From positions 1-64,000 of the forward strand of contig JYIN01000004.1 of the NCBI GenBank assembly GCA_002007405.1: 64,000 nt of DNA. Reading direction: 5' to 3'. Origin of the DNA: Gammaproteobacteria bacterium Gsub (GTDB lineage: Bacteria; Pseudomonadota; Gammaproteobacteria; PS1; Pseudothioglobaceae). The translations under genes and the position numbers were made by a program. Positions within the stretch are counted from its first letter, which is position 1. Every line of letters begins with the position of its first letter. Of this stretch, positions 7,793 to 16,779 are shown in pieces. Under the pieces are notes generated by a model. That model was not told the DNA's origin and did not search any database. It saw nothing but the letters and a program-made list of their open reading frames with translations.

Positions 7793-9763
7793 ATGCAAAA
7801 AAATCCATACGGACAAAATTACAAAGGCGATAATCACACCTTTAGAATGTTTAAAGATGAAGGCGATGAATTGGGTTCGGTGCCATGGAACCAAAAGATT
7901 TTTCAAAATGACACTTCTTACAAATGCCCAACTTATATTGTCCAAACCCCACCTTGTCAAGGCTCATGTCCGTCTGGACATAATATTCGTGGCTGGTTAG
8001 ATATTGTGCGTGGCATTGAAAAGCCCCCAGGCGATATGTCTTGGCAAGAATATGCATTTCAAAGAGCTGCAGACGCTAATCCATTCCCATCAATTATGGG
8101 GCGTGTATGCCCCGCACCTTGTGAAGATGGCTGTAATCGTAACGAAGTAGAGGATACTGTTGGCATCAATGCGGTTGAGCAATTTATTGGTGACAATGCA
8201 AAAAAAGAAGGTTATAAATTTAAAATTGAAGCCAAAGATACAGGCAAAAAAGTTGCCATTATTGGTGGCGGTTGTGGCGGTTTAGCTGCTGCATTAGAAT
8301 TACGCAAACAAGGTCATAGTGTAACTGTATTTGAAAAATACGAAAAATTGGGCGGAATGATGATGTATGGCATTCCCGATTATCGGGTGCCGCGTGATAT
8401 TTTACAGTATGAAATTGAGCGTATTTTAGCAACTGGTATTGAGACTAAGATGAATACCAAAGTCGGTGTTGATATAACAGTTGAAGCATTAGAAAAAGAT
8501 TATGATGCAGTGCTGTTTGCAATTGGGGCAATGAATGGTCGTTCCTTGCCTGTTCCAGGTGGTGATGCTGTTAACTGTGTATCGGGTGTGGCTTTTCTTG
8601 AGGCTTACAATCAAGGTCGTTTACAGCATATTACTGGCAAAGTGATTTGTATCGGTGGTGGTGATACTTCAATTGATGTTGTCTCAGTCGCCCGCCGTCT
8701 GGGTAATATTAAAAACACTGCTGATAAAGACCGCCCTGAACGCATTATTTTTAGCGATACCGCACATGATGTGGTTGATACTTCTAAACGGCTTGGCGCT
8801 GATGTGTTATTAACTGCCCGCTCTACGATTGAAAACATGCCAGCAGCACAAGGAGAAATTGATGATGCCAATCGTGAAGGTGTGGAAATCCAGGGGCAAT
8901 TACAACCCATTGAAGTGATACAAGGCAAAAACAATCGTGCCACAGCACTGCGCATGATTCGTTTAGAAGAAGACGGCTCAACCCCAATTGAAGGCTCTGA
9001 GATAGAGATTGAGTGTGAGCTTATTGTTTCAGCCATTGGTCAATCGGTTGATAGCGAAGGCATTGATAAATCATTCTTCAATGAGCGTGGTTTTATTGAT
9101 GCCGATAGAAATTATCAAGTGCCTGACAAACCGGGTTTCTTTGTCTGTGGCGATGTTGTTCGCCCCCATCTTCTAACCACTGCCATTGGTCAAGCAGGCA
9201 TTGTTGCCCAGAGTATTGGCGACTATCTATCAGGTAAGGAGCAACATGCACGACCTAAGGTTGATGTGCATTATTTTGATTTAATGGAGAAACTTGCTGA
9301 GTGGGATTTAGCACCAAGCGATGATTATAAATTAGATGGTTCTCCTGCTGAGGCGACAGACAGTGCAAATTATGCAGTGCATAATTACGAAGACCGCTCG
9401 TTTGTCTCAATTATTCCACACACTGAATTGTTCTTAGGTCATTTTGACAAAGAAGAGCGTAATGTGCGCAGTCATAAACTGGTAAATGTTGATAATGTTC
9501 TAGGCAACTTTGATGAGCGTTTGGTCGGTTATAATGAAGAAGAGGCACAAAAAGAAGCGGCGCGTTGCATGTCTTGTGGTTTGTGTTTTGAGTGTGATAA
9601 TTGTGTGATGTATTGTCCACAAGATGCAGTTTTTAAGGTGAAAAAAGATAAATCAACTTTAGGTCGTTATGTTGATACCGACTACACTAAATGTATTGGT
9701 TGCCATATCTGTGCTGATGTTTGTCCAACTGGCTATATTCAAATGGGACTGGGCAGCGATTAA
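7793..9763 (+). CDS. dsrL: DsrL iron-sulfur flavoprotein oxidoreductase
   Basis: DsrL is a cytoplasmic NAD(P)H:acceptor oxidoreductase essential for oxidation of stored sulfur, taking electrons released by DsrAB. The 656 residues show an N-terminal GltD-like cysteine region (CQGSCPSGHNIRGW, CPAPCEDGCNR), an FAD-binding GGGCGG motif near residue 155, and a second nucleotide-binding GGGDTS motif near 290. A C-terminal ferredoxin domain carries two cysteine clusters (CMSCGLCFECDNCVMYCP and CIGCHICADVCP). An AGGAG ribosome site precedes the ATG. The paralogue gltD lies in this window at 45604-47037. Confidence 0.96.
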   Translation: MQKNPYGQNYKGDNHTFRMFKDEGDELGSVPWNQKIFQNDTSYKCPTYIVQTPPCQGSCPSGHNIRGWLDIVRGIEKPPGDMSWQEYAFQRAADANPFPSIMGRVCPAPCEDGCNRNEVEDTVGINAVEQFIGDNAKKEGYKFKIEAKDTGKKVAIIGGGCGGLAAALELRKQGHSVTVFEKYEKLGGMMMYGIPDYRVPRDILQYEIERILATGIETKMNTKVGVDITVEALEKDYDAVLFAIGAMNGRSLPVPGGDAVNCVSGVAFLEAYNQGRLQHITGKVICIGGGDTSIDVVSVARRLGNIKNTADKDRPERIIFSDTAHDVVDTSKRLGADVLLTARSTIENMPAAQGEIDDANREGVEIQGQLQPIEVIQGKNNRATALRMIRLEEDGSTPIEGSEIEIECELIVSAIGQSVDSEGIDKSFFNERGFIDADRNYQVPDKPGFFVCGDVVRPHLLTTAIGQAGIVAQSIGDYLSGKEQHARPKVDVHYFDLMEKLAEWDLAPSDDYKLDGSPAEATDSANYAVHNYEDRSFVSIIPHTELFLGHFDKEERNVRSHKLVNVDNVLGNFDERLVGYNEEEAQKEAARCMSCGLCFECDNCVMYCPQDAVFKVKKDKSTLGRYVDTDYTKCIGCHICADVCPTGYIQMGLGSD

Positions 9764-9787
9764 TCAATCTTTTTTAGCAGAAAAAAC

Positions 9788-10180
9788 ATGTACCATTGGC
9801 CGATTATTTTTTTGAATTTATTGCTCGCTACCACGCTTGCATACGCTACTGAGCAGACCAGTCTTGGTGATGAGGCAAGGATGATTCAAGCCAGCGGTAA
9901 AAAACACCACGGCAGTGAATCATTGATTCGCAAAATGCACCCTGAATTTTTACTACATAAGCGTGATAGAACATCCCGAGAGGGGGTACGCACTAAAAAA
10001 CATTCATTGAAAAACTGCGTTTATTGCCACGCCAACAAAGATAAAAAAACCAATCAATATTATTCGGTGAATAAATCAGGGCAATTTTGCTCAGTTTGTC
10101 ACCAAAAAGTCAGTGTGAGTATTGATTGTTTTGCCTGCCATCGTAACACACCGAGCAAGGGAGCCAATAATGCACAATAA
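9788..10180 (+). CDS. dsrJ: DsrJ triheme cytochrome c
   Basis: DsrJ is the periplasmic triheme c-type cytochrome of the DsrMKJOP complex. Three CXXCH heme-binding motifs are visible (CVYCH, CSVCH and CFACH). An N-terminal hydrophobic segment (IIFLNLLLATTLA) acts as signal or anchor. It is 130 residues long. Its 3' end overlaps dsrO by 11 bases. It needs the Ccm cytochrome c maturation system, parts of which lie at 29891-32970. Confidence 0.95.
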   Translation: MYHWPIIFLNLLLATTLAYATEQTSLGDEARMIQASGKKHHGSESLIRKMHPEFLLHKRDRTSREGVRTKKHSLKNCVYCHANKDKKTNQYYSVNKSGQFCSVCHQKVSVSIDCFACHRNTPSKGANNAQ

Positions 10181-10898
10181 ATTAAATCGGCGTGATTTTA
10201 TCAAAACCACCAGCATAACAAGCTTAAGTGTTGCAACTATAGCCAGTGGTATTACTTTAACCACTTTTGCACAGAGAAAAAACCCAGTAACCAACGCCAA
10301 GCGCTGGGGCATGCTTGTTGATACTAACAAACTTACAGAAACCGATATTGATAGTATGGTTGACGCCTGTCAAAAAGAGCAAGGCTGGGGTGGCGAAAAA
10401 TATTCAATTGGCAATCAAAAACCAACCTGGATTAGAAAGCTCAAAGTCAAAGACAAAGCCACTGGCAAAATAAGCAACTTACCATTAATGTGCCAGCATT
10501 GTGAGCACCCCCCTTGCGTTGATGTTTGCCCAACCAACGCCAGTATGAGGCGCGAAGATGGTATTGTGCTGGTTGATAAACATCTTTGTATTGGTTGTCG
10601 TTATTGTATGATGGCTTGTCCGTATGATGCGCGTTCGTTTGTGCATGAGAATCTAACCGAGCAAAAAGAACACATGCCACGAGGTAAAGGCACTGTTGAA
10701 TCTTGCACACTTTGTGTGCACAAAGTTGATAATGGTGAGCAGCCAGCTTGTGTTGTACGCGTTAATAGTGAGGCGGTTATTTTTGGTGATTTGTATGATC
10801 CCAATAGCAAGATTAACCAAACCTTAAAAAAAATCCAGAGCACACAAATAAGAGCAGACTTAAATTTAAATACTGGTGTGCGTTATAGTGGCATTTGA
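10170..10898 (+). CDS. dsrO: DsrO periplasmic ferredoxin-like subunit
   Basis: DsrO is the periplasmic iron-sulfur subunit that passes electrons between DsrJ and DsrP. The start at 10170 (MHNKLNRRDFIKTT) gives a twin-arginine signal RRDFIK followed by a hydrophobic stretch; the earlier in-frame ATG at 10122 lies deep in dsrJ and spoils this signal. Ferredoxin clusters are CQHCEHPPCVDVCP, CIGCRYCMMACP and CTLC. It is 242 residues long. Confidence 0.95.
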   Translation: MHNKLNRRDFIKTTSITSLSVATIASGITLTTFAQRKNPVTNAKRWGMLVDTNKLTETDIDSMVDACQKEQGWGGEKYSIGNQKPTWIRKLKVKDKATGKISNLPLMCQHCEHPPCVDVCPTNASMRREDGIVLVDKHLCIGCRYCMMACPYDARSFVHENLTEQKEHMPRGKGTVESCTLCVHKVDNGEQPACVVRVNSEAVIFGDLYDPNSKINQTLKKIQSTQIRADLNLNTGVRYSGI

Positions 10899-10911
10899 TA
10901 GTGGGGATTTT

Positions 10912-12111
10912 ATGAATATTCGTTACCAACAAATACAAGGAAACAGTTTGGGTTTTTATACACTGATTGCAGGGTTGGGCGTGTTTATTTTGGCAGCACT
11001 TGGTGCATTTTACTATATGGAATATCAAGGGCATTGGGTAACAGGCATGAACAATCGCATTGTTTGGGGGATGCCACATGTATTTGCTTTATTTTTAATC
11101 GTGGCAGCTAGCGGGGCGCTTAATGTTGCCTCAATTGCCTCAATTTTTAACAAAAAAATATATCAGTCATTGTCGCGTTTGTCAGGTTTAGTTGCTTTGG
11201 CGTTATTGGCAGGTGGGTTGATGGTACTGGTGCTGGATTTAGGTCGTCCAGATCGCCTTATTGTGGCAATGACAAAATACAATTTTAAATCTATTTTTGC
11301 TTGGAATATTATTTTATACAATGGCTTTTTTGTGATTGTTGGTGTGTATTTATGGATGATGTTTGAGCGCCGCATGAATAAATTTAGCACTAAAGTTGGT
11401 TTAATAGCATTTTCTTGGCGTCTTATCTTAACCACTGGAACTGGCTCTATTTTTGGCTTGCTGGTTGCCCGCCATACTTATGATGCGATGATTATGGCAC
11501 CTCAGTTTATCGTTATGTCTTTTTCTTTTGGCTTGGCGTTTTATTTATTGATATTGATGGCAAGTTATAAATGGACTAACCGAGAATTGGGTGATGTTAT
11601 TATCAATCGTCTGCGCAGTTTGTTGGGTGTTTTTGTTGCCGCTGTTTTGTATTTTGTGGCAGTATTCCATATTGGTAATATATATCTTGCCGAGAACAAT
11701 AATGTGGCAACGCTGTTATTTTCCACCGATAGCATCTATACTAATTTATTCTGGTATGGGCAAATCATACTAGGCTCCATCGTGCCTTTGGCGTTGATTT
11801 ATCATCCAGTATTTAAGCAGAGTAATTCAATGTTGGGTTTGGCATCAGTGTTGGTTATTGTTGGTGGTTTAGTTCAAATGTATGTTTTAATTATTGGTGG
11901 ACAGGCTTATCCGTTGGAAATATTTTTAGATAAGGAAATTCTTGAAGGTTATGGCGGTGTTATTGTTTATACACCATCATTAGCTGAGACGACACTTGGT
12001 GTTGGCGGTGTTGCCCTAGCTTTGATTGCGATAGTTTTTTTGCTGAAATTTTTACCATTTTTGCCTGAGAGTCTGTCTAATAAAGTAGCTGACCCACATT
12101 ATAAGCGCTAA
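10912..12111 (+). CDS. dsrP: DsrP NrfD-family membrane subunit
   Basis: DsrP is the polytopic quinone-interacting subunit of DsrMKJOP, of the NrfD/PsrC family. Its 399 residues are mostly hydrophobic, with about ten predicted helices. The chosen ATG (MNIRYQQIQGNS) follows a GGGG stretch at 10903-10906, and the earlier in-frame ATG at 10876 lies inside dsrO. It lies 13 bases after dsrO and 15 before dsrN. Confidence 0.93.
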   Translation: MNIRYQQIQGNSLGFYTLIAGLGVFILAALGAFYYMEYQGHWVTGMNNRIVWGMPHVFALFLIVAASGALNVASIASIFNKKIYQSLSRLSGLVALALLAGGLMVLVLDLGRPDRLIVAMTKYNFKSIFAWNIILYNGFFVIVGVYLWMMFERRMNKFSTKVGLIAFSWRLILTTGTGSIFGLLVARHTYDAMIMAPQFIVMSFSFGLAFYLLILMASYKWTNRELGDVIINRLRSLLGVFVAAVLYFVAVFHIGNIYLAENNNVATLLFSTDSIYTNLFWYGQIILGSIVPLALIYHPVFKQSNSMLGLASVLVIVGGLVQMYVLIIGGQAYPLEIFLDKEILEGYGGVIVYTPSLAETTLGVGGVALALIAIVFLLKFLPFLPESLSNKVADPHYKR

Positions 12112-12126
12112 ACCACAACAGGACAA

Positions 12127-13470
12127 ATGATGTCCATCTATCTCTCTGCTGCCCACAAATCCTCAGGAAAAACCATTGTCAGTCTGGGGCTGTGTGCGGC
12201 TTTTAAGCAACAATCTTTTAGCGTCCAAACTTTTAAAAAAGGTCCTGATTATATTGATTCTATTTGGCTTTCTCAAGCCAGTGGAAATCCTTGTTATAAC
12301 CTTGATTTTTATAACATGAGTAATGCTGAAATCACAACCCTATATCAACACCAAAGCCAGCATAGTGATATTACAATTATTGAGGGAAATAAAGGGCTAT
12401 ATGATGGTATCAGCCCTAAAGGTGGTGATGCGAATGCTGATTTGGCGAAATTGTTGAATGTTGGGGTTATTTTAGTAATTGACACCAGTGGCATTACCCG
12501 CGGCATTGCACCACTGCTAAATGGTTATCAGGCGTTTGATACCAAAGTGAATATCATTGGGGTGATTCTTAATAAAGTGGCAGGCAGCCGCCACCAATCA
12601 AAACTCATTCAAGCTGTTGAATATTACAGCGATATTCCAGTATTGGGAGCAGTACGGCGTTCAGCAGAATTGGTCATTGATGAACGCCATCTAGGGCTTG
12701 TGCCTGCAAACGAAATGGCAAAGTCACAAATCTTTATTGACACCGCAGCTAAGCATATTAGCGAGCAAGTGGATTTAAATAAAATTATCACTAGCAAGGC
12801 TTCTAAACGCTTATCAAAAAAACTAAAACCACCTCTACAAAAAGGCATTACTGTGGCAGTGGCAAAGGATAGGGCTTTTGGTTTTTATTATCCAGATGAT
12901 CTGGATAAATTTGCCGCATTGGGTGTTGAGATTAAATATTTTGATACCTTTAAAGCCTCTCGTTTGCCTAAATGTGACGGCTTATTTATCGGTGGTGGCT
13001 TTCCAGAAATGCACTTGCCAGCACTCAGTGCTAATCGCACTCTGTTAAAAGATATTAAAACTCAAATACAAAACGGCTTGGCAACTTATGCTGAATGTGC
13101 TGGTTTGATGTATTTAACCAATAGTATTGACAAATATCCTATGGCTAGGGTGATTGATGCCACAACTTATACAACTCGTAAGCCTGTTGGTCGTGGTTAT
13201 GTTAAGCTTGAGCCTACTAGCAAACATCCGTGGCATGGCATGCCCAAATTGATTTATGCACACGAGTTTCATTATTCAAAACTCAGCAATATTCACCCTA
13301 ATACACACTATGGTTTTAAGGTTTTGCGGGGCGTGGGTGTGGATAATAAGTTTGATGGTATTATTCAACACAATTTGTTAGCGTCTTATACCCATCTGCG
13401 TAATGTTGTAGGCAATGCCTGGGTTGTGCAGTTTGTTGATTTTATAAAAAGGTCTAAAAATAAATCATGA
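12127..13470 (+). CDS. dsrN: DsrN siroheme amidase (CobB/CbiA-like)
   Basis: DsrN resembles cobyrinic acid a,c-diamide synthase and is thought to amidate siroheme to the siroamide used by DsrAB. An N-terminal P-loop AAHKSSGKT begins at residue 7. The C-terminal half holds a glutamine amidotransferase domain with the catalytic cysteine in ATYAECAGLMYL. It is 447 residues long; ATG 12130 is an equally possible start. Its last bases overlap dsrR by 4. In another context this family makes cobalamin, but the Dsr position argues for the siroheme role. Confidence 0.9.
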   Translation: MMSIYLSAAHKSSGKTIVSLGLCAAFKQQSFSVQTFKKGPDYIDSIWLSQASGNPCYNLDFYNMSNAEITTLYQHQSQHSDITIIEGNKGLYDGISPKGGDANADLAKLLNVGVILVIDTSGITRGIAPLLNGYQAFDTKVNIIGVILNKVAGSRHQSKLIQAVEYYSDIPVLGAVRRSAELVIDERHLGLVPANEMAKSQIFIDTAAKHISEQVDLNKIITSKASKRLSKKLKPPLQKGITVAVAKDRAFGFYYPDDLDKFAALGVEIKYFDTFKASRLPKCDGLFIGGGFPEMHLPALSANRTLLKDIKTQIQNGLATYAECAGLMYLTNSIDKYPMARVIDATTYTTRKPVGRGYVKLEPTSKHPWHGMPKLIYAHEFHYSKLSNIHPNTHYGFKVLRGVGVDNKFDGIIQHNLLASYTHLRNVVGNAWVVQFVDFIKRSKNKS

Positions 13471-13811
13471 TTACAATTACTGCCAGTGCTGCTGAAGAAA
13501 TCAAACTGTCTATGCAAAACCCAGACACAAAAGGCATGCCTATTCGTTTTGCAGTTGAGAAAACTGATGAAGGGTTGCAGTATTTAATGGGTTTTGACGA
13601 ACGCACGGACAGTGATATTCATTTGGAATCAGGCGGTATTGAGTATATATTTGCCTATTCACAAAAATCTTTATTGGATGGCATGGTGGTGGATTTTGAT
13701 GAAATTGATATTACAAATGGTTACGGTTTTATTTTTATGAATCCGAACGACCCCAACTACGAGCCACCACAAGAAACCATAGCCCCTGATAAATCAAGTG
13801 CACCGCAGTAA
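13467..13811 (+). CDS. dsrR: DsrR A-type-scaffold-like protein
   Basis: DsrR has the IscA/A-type fold but lacks the three Fe-S cysteines: no cysteine at all is present in its 114 residues. That absence is the family's hallmark. In Allochromatium it is needed for post-transcriptional control or maturation of the Dsr system. The start overlaps the dsrN stop. It is the last gene of the cluster; no dsrS follows. Its 3' end overlaps the convergent tsaE by 18 bases. Confidence 0.88.
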   Translation: MITITASAAEEIKLSMQNPDTKGMPIRFAVEKTDEGLQYLMGFDERTDSDIHLESGGIEYIFAYSQKSLLDGMVVDFDEIDITNGYGFIFMNPNDPNYEPPQETIAPDKSSAPQ

Positions 13812-14258
13812 TTTTTTACCTATTTTTGTATGTACGGTGATTAGCATTTTTCTTTGTTTATTAAAACCACTGAGTGTAATCTTCATATCTGCTGGGGGAA
13901 TTACCCCCTTGCCAAGTTTTGCCCATTCAATCAGTTGAATAGGGTTATCATCAAGGTAATCACGAATACCGATGTAGTCTAAATCTGTGGGACTACTGAG
14001 CCGATAACAATCAAAATGATGAATGTTAATCAGTGCATTTTTGTAACTTTCTACTATGGAATAAGTGGGACTTTTTACCTGATTAAAGCCAAAATTTTGG
14101 ATAAATCCTCTAGCTAGGGTAGTTTTTCCAGTGCCAAGATCACCCTCAAGGTAGATCACCACAGCACTATTTATGTTTTGTGTGCATCGGGCTAATTTTT
14201 GTCCAAATTGCTGCGTTTCTGCCTCGTTTTTTAAAATCAAAATCAAAATAATTGCCAC
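13794..14258 (-). CDS. tsaE: tRNA t6A biosynthesis ATPase TsaE
   Basis: TsaE is the small ATPase of the TsaBCDE complex that makes threonylcarbamoyl-adenosine at position 37 of ANN-decoding tRNAs. The Walker A motif GDLGTGKTTLARG is near residue 39 and the family's SPTYSIVESY segment follows. It is 154 residues long, normal for TsaE. The N-terminus overlaps the end of the exchanger gene by 16 bases, so the two are probably cotranscribed. Confidence 0.93.
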   Translation of the reverse strand: MAIILILILKNEAETQQFGQKLARCTQNINSAVVIYLEGDLGTGKTTLARGFIQNFGFNQVKSPTYSIVESYKNALINIHHFDCYRLSSPTDLDYIGIRDYLDDNPIQLIEWAKLGKGVIPPADMKITLSGFNKQRKMLITVHTKIGKKLLRCT

Positions 14259-15196
14259 ATATAAAAACCAAATACAACGACCAAAATACCCCCCTCAAAA
14301 CGATTGATAATGTGTTTTTTGCCGAATTTATAAGAAACGATAAACAGCAACACGGTAAGCAACAACATGAGCGGATAATCTCTATTTATCACCAGACTTG
14401 GAATAGCAGAGGGATGAATCAATCCAGGAATTGCTAATACTGCAATGGTGTTAAAGAGATTAGAGCCAATCACATTACCAATGACCATTTTAAATTGTTT
14501 TTTCAAAACATTACTGATAGAAACAGCTAACTCTGGCAGACTGGTGCCTAAGGCAATGACAGTTAGCCCAATTATCAAGTCAGATACTTGGAAAAATTTT
14601 GCAATTTTAATACCACCATATACCACCATTTTTGCACTAGAAATCAAAATCACCAAACTCAGCAATAATATTGCCCAAGTTTTAAATGTTTGACCCTTAT
14701 CAATTGTGTGTTTGAGCGCATCAAATTCATGCGAATGTTGTTTTTTTGCGGCTTTTAAAGTGTAGGTTAAAAACAAAATCAACAAAGATAGCAAAACCAG
14801 ACCATCAAATACGCCAAGGTGCTTATTCCACAGTAGCACGCCAGCAACTAAGGTAGTGAACATTAAAAATAGCCACTCTTTTTGCAATATGTCTTTTGGA
14901 ACTTTAATTGGCGCGATAATAGCGCTAACACCCAGTACCAAAGCAATATTAAAAATATTAGAACCAATTGCATTACCGATACTAAGCCCAGTATTGCCTT
15001 CCCACGCCGCCAATCCAGATACCAGTATTTCGGGCGCAGAAGTGCCAAAACCGAAGATAATCAACCCAATAATAAGCGGTGATATTTTAAAAATATTGGC
15101 AATTTTTGCACCATTTTTGGTGAATTCGTCTGCACTCCAAATTAAAAGCAAAAATCCTGATAATAAGGTAAGGATTGGTAGTAGAATATCTATCAT
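14243..15196 (-). CDS. Na+/Ca2+ exchanger family protein (YrbG/CaxA-like)
   Basis: This is an inner-membrane antiporter with about ten hydrophobic helices in 317 residues. The two alpha repeats of the cation/Ca2+ exchanger superfamily are visible: GFGTSAPEILVS with SIGNAIGSNIFNI in the first half, and ALGTSLPELAVS with VIGNVIGSNLFNT in the second. It probably exports Ca2+ in exchange for Na+. It starts only 19 bases from the divergent gene at 15216. Confidence 0.9.
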   Translation of the reverse strand: MIDILLPILTLLSGFLLLIWSADEFTKNGAKIANIFKISPLIIGLIIFGFGTSAPEILVSGLAAWEGNTGLSIGNAIGSNIFNIALVLGVSAIIAPIKVPKDILQKEWLFLMFTTLVAGVLLWNKHLGVFDGLVLLSLLILFLTYTLKAAKKQHSHEFDALKHTIDKGQTFKTWAILLLSLVILISSAKMVVYGGIKIAKFFQVSDLIIGLTVIALGTSLPELAVSISNVLKKQFKMVIGNVIGSNLFNTIAVLAIPGLIHPSAIPSLVINRDYPLMLLLTVLLFIVSYKFGKKHIINRFEGGILVVVFGFYMWQLF

Positions 15197-15215
15197 TTTT
15201 ATATTATAAAGTGAT

Positions 15216-15809
15216 ATGAGCCAAACACAGTTTTTAATTGGTCGTAGCGGGCTGGATTTGCAAGATGACTTTTATCCTGACGACCTGCCGTCAGAATGGC
15301 GTTTTGATTATTATTCCACTCTTTTCAGGGCACTATCTTTGCCGATTGACACAGATGAGGATTTAGAGGAAATTTTTGAAGAAATAAAAACCTCAGAAGA
15401 AGAGTTTGAGTTGGTTATATCCATTGAGAAGGCACAACTCACAGACCCCAAACAACTATCAGCTTTGTTGCCTAGTGTGGCATCGTATCAGAGATTTTTT
15501 ACCTTGTTTTGTCAGCTTGATAAGCCACCCACTCAGGTGGTGATGGATTTATTGCATGGCTACCAGCTTTGTTTTCAATCTCCTAAGCCACTTAAATTGG
15601 ATTTAAAACAGGTAAAAGTTATGGGGGAATATTTATCTTTTAATCAGCATCCCGTTTTATACAATTCTGCCACTTGGGATGAAAAACAAATGCGCACTTA
15701 TCTTCAAGAAATATCCAGTATAAATACCAAAGCTATTTTAATTTGTGAGTTTGCAGAAAGTGAAACTCTAAATAAAATTCGCCTTGTTTCTGAATTATTA
15801 GGATTTTGA
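15216..15809 (+). CDS. DUF72/YecE-like protein
   Basis: The start of this 197-residue protein (LIGRSGLDLQDDFYPDDLP) resembles the conserved beginning of DUF72/YecE proteins, where a glycine-rich strand is followed by an FYP..LP segment and a YY pair. It is shorter than the usual 240-290 residues and the rest is divergent, so a reduced or distant member is likely. No function is known. Its stop overlaps the TTG start of hemD (TTGA), so the two are translationally coupled. Confidence 0.55.
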   Translation: MSQTQFLIGRSGLDLQDDFYPDDLPSEWRFDYYSTLFRALSLPIDTDEDLEEIFEEIKTSEEEFELVISIEKAQLTDPKQLSALLPSVASYQRFFTLFCQLDKPPTQVVMDLLHGYQLCFQSPKPLKLDLKQVKVMGEYLSFNQHPVLYNSATWDEKQMRTYLQEISSINTKAILICEFAESETLNKIRLVSELLGF

Positions 15810-16525
15810 ATATTTTATTAACCCGAGCACTCAATCAAGTTAAACCATTGGCAGATTTGTTAGACGATGGCACCCATAAAGTATTTTTATTCCCCACTTT
15901 AAAGACTATTAAATTAACAAATACTACGCTTAAAAATCATTATGATGTGGCTATTTTCATTAGTGCCAATGCAGTTGAATACGGTTTATCAATATTGAAT
16001 CATCTCAAGTTTGAGCAGATTTTTGCCGTCGGTCCTGTTACCGCAAAAGCGCTCAGCAAACATAAGTTTGAAGTTGTTGCTTTTCCTCGAAAAAACGCCT
16101 CCAGTGAGGCATTATTAGCGATCCCAGAGGTGCATAAATTGGTTGATAAAAACATTTTAATTTTTCGCGGAAAAGGTGGCAGAGAAACCTTAAAAGAAGG
16201 TTTGCAAAAGAATAACAGCGTTGAATATATTGAAGTTTATCAACGCATAAAATGTGATATAACCCCCCAACATCACATTACACTTACCAAATTTCTTCAA
16301 CAAGACACAGGCGTTATTATTACTACCAGTGTTGAAAATTTAGACAATATGATGAGCATAATCGCCCAAATTAACGCCCAAGCAACACACCTAATTAAAC
16401 GCTACCCATTGGTAGTGTTGAGCAAGAGAATCAAAACCTATGCACAATCTATTGGTTTTCGCCAAATTAAAGTCGCGATAGAAACCAGCGATTATGGTCT
16501 GCTTCAAGCCGTTAAATCAATGTAA
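15806..16525 (+). CDS. hemD: Uroporphyrinogen-III synthase
   Basis: HemD cyclises hydroxymethylbilane to uroporphyrinogen III, the common precursor of heme and siroheme, the latter being the DsrAB cofactor. It is 239 residues long with the start MNILLTRALNQVKPLADLL, the SANAVEYG segment, FAVGPVTAKAL and the late TTSVENLDNM element typical of this poorly conserved family. It begins with TTG overlapping the previous stop. hemC is not adjacent. Confidence 0.88.
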   Translation: MNILLTRALNQVKPLADLLDDGTHKVFLFPTLKTIKLTNTTLKNHYDVAIFISANAVEYGLSILNHLKFEQIFAVGPVTAKALSKHKFEVVAFPRKNASSEALLAIPEVHKLVDKNILIFRGKGGRETLKEGLQKNNSVEYIEVYQRIKCDITPQHHITLTKFLQQDTGVIITTSVENLDNMMSIIAQINAQATHLIKRYPLVVLSKRIKTYAQSIGFRQIKVAIETSDYGLLQAVKSM

Positions 16526-16639
16526 TAACTGGTGGGTTATTTTCTCAAAGTTTGTTTGGTTAGAAACAAACAAAACTTGTTGTTATCAACAATCTACTTT
16601 ATTTTGCTGCAAAGTTGGATAGCAAAACATAAGGTATAA

Positions 16640-16777
16640 ATGGAAACTTGGGCTACGGCGAGTATTGCAACTCTAGCAGTTTTTGATACATGTAGAGCAG
16701 TTGAGCGCAGTATAATAATTAGTCAAACGCAGGTTTTAGAAAAAGCAGGTGGAAAATTTAGAGATTGGAAGTTTTAA
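16640..16777 (+). pseudogene. moaC: moaC remnant (C-terminal third only)
   Basis: The 45-residue frame starting METWATASIATLAVFDTCRA aligns without gaps with the C-terminal third of MoaC, whose usual text runs MEALTA-SVAALTVYDMCKAVDR..LLEKSGGKSG. The first two-thirds of the roughly 160-residue protein, including the substrate-binding histidine region, are missing, and no MoaC-like frame is found in 16526-16639. A TAA precedes the ATG in frame. An AAGG lies 5 bases upstream, so the peptide might still be translated. It ends 2 bases before moaA. Confidence 0.8.
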
Positions 16778-16779
16778 TT

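Noticed and set aside
8611-9036. 141-codon minus-strand frame inside dsrL
   Set aside because: It is a shadow of the dsrL reading frame.
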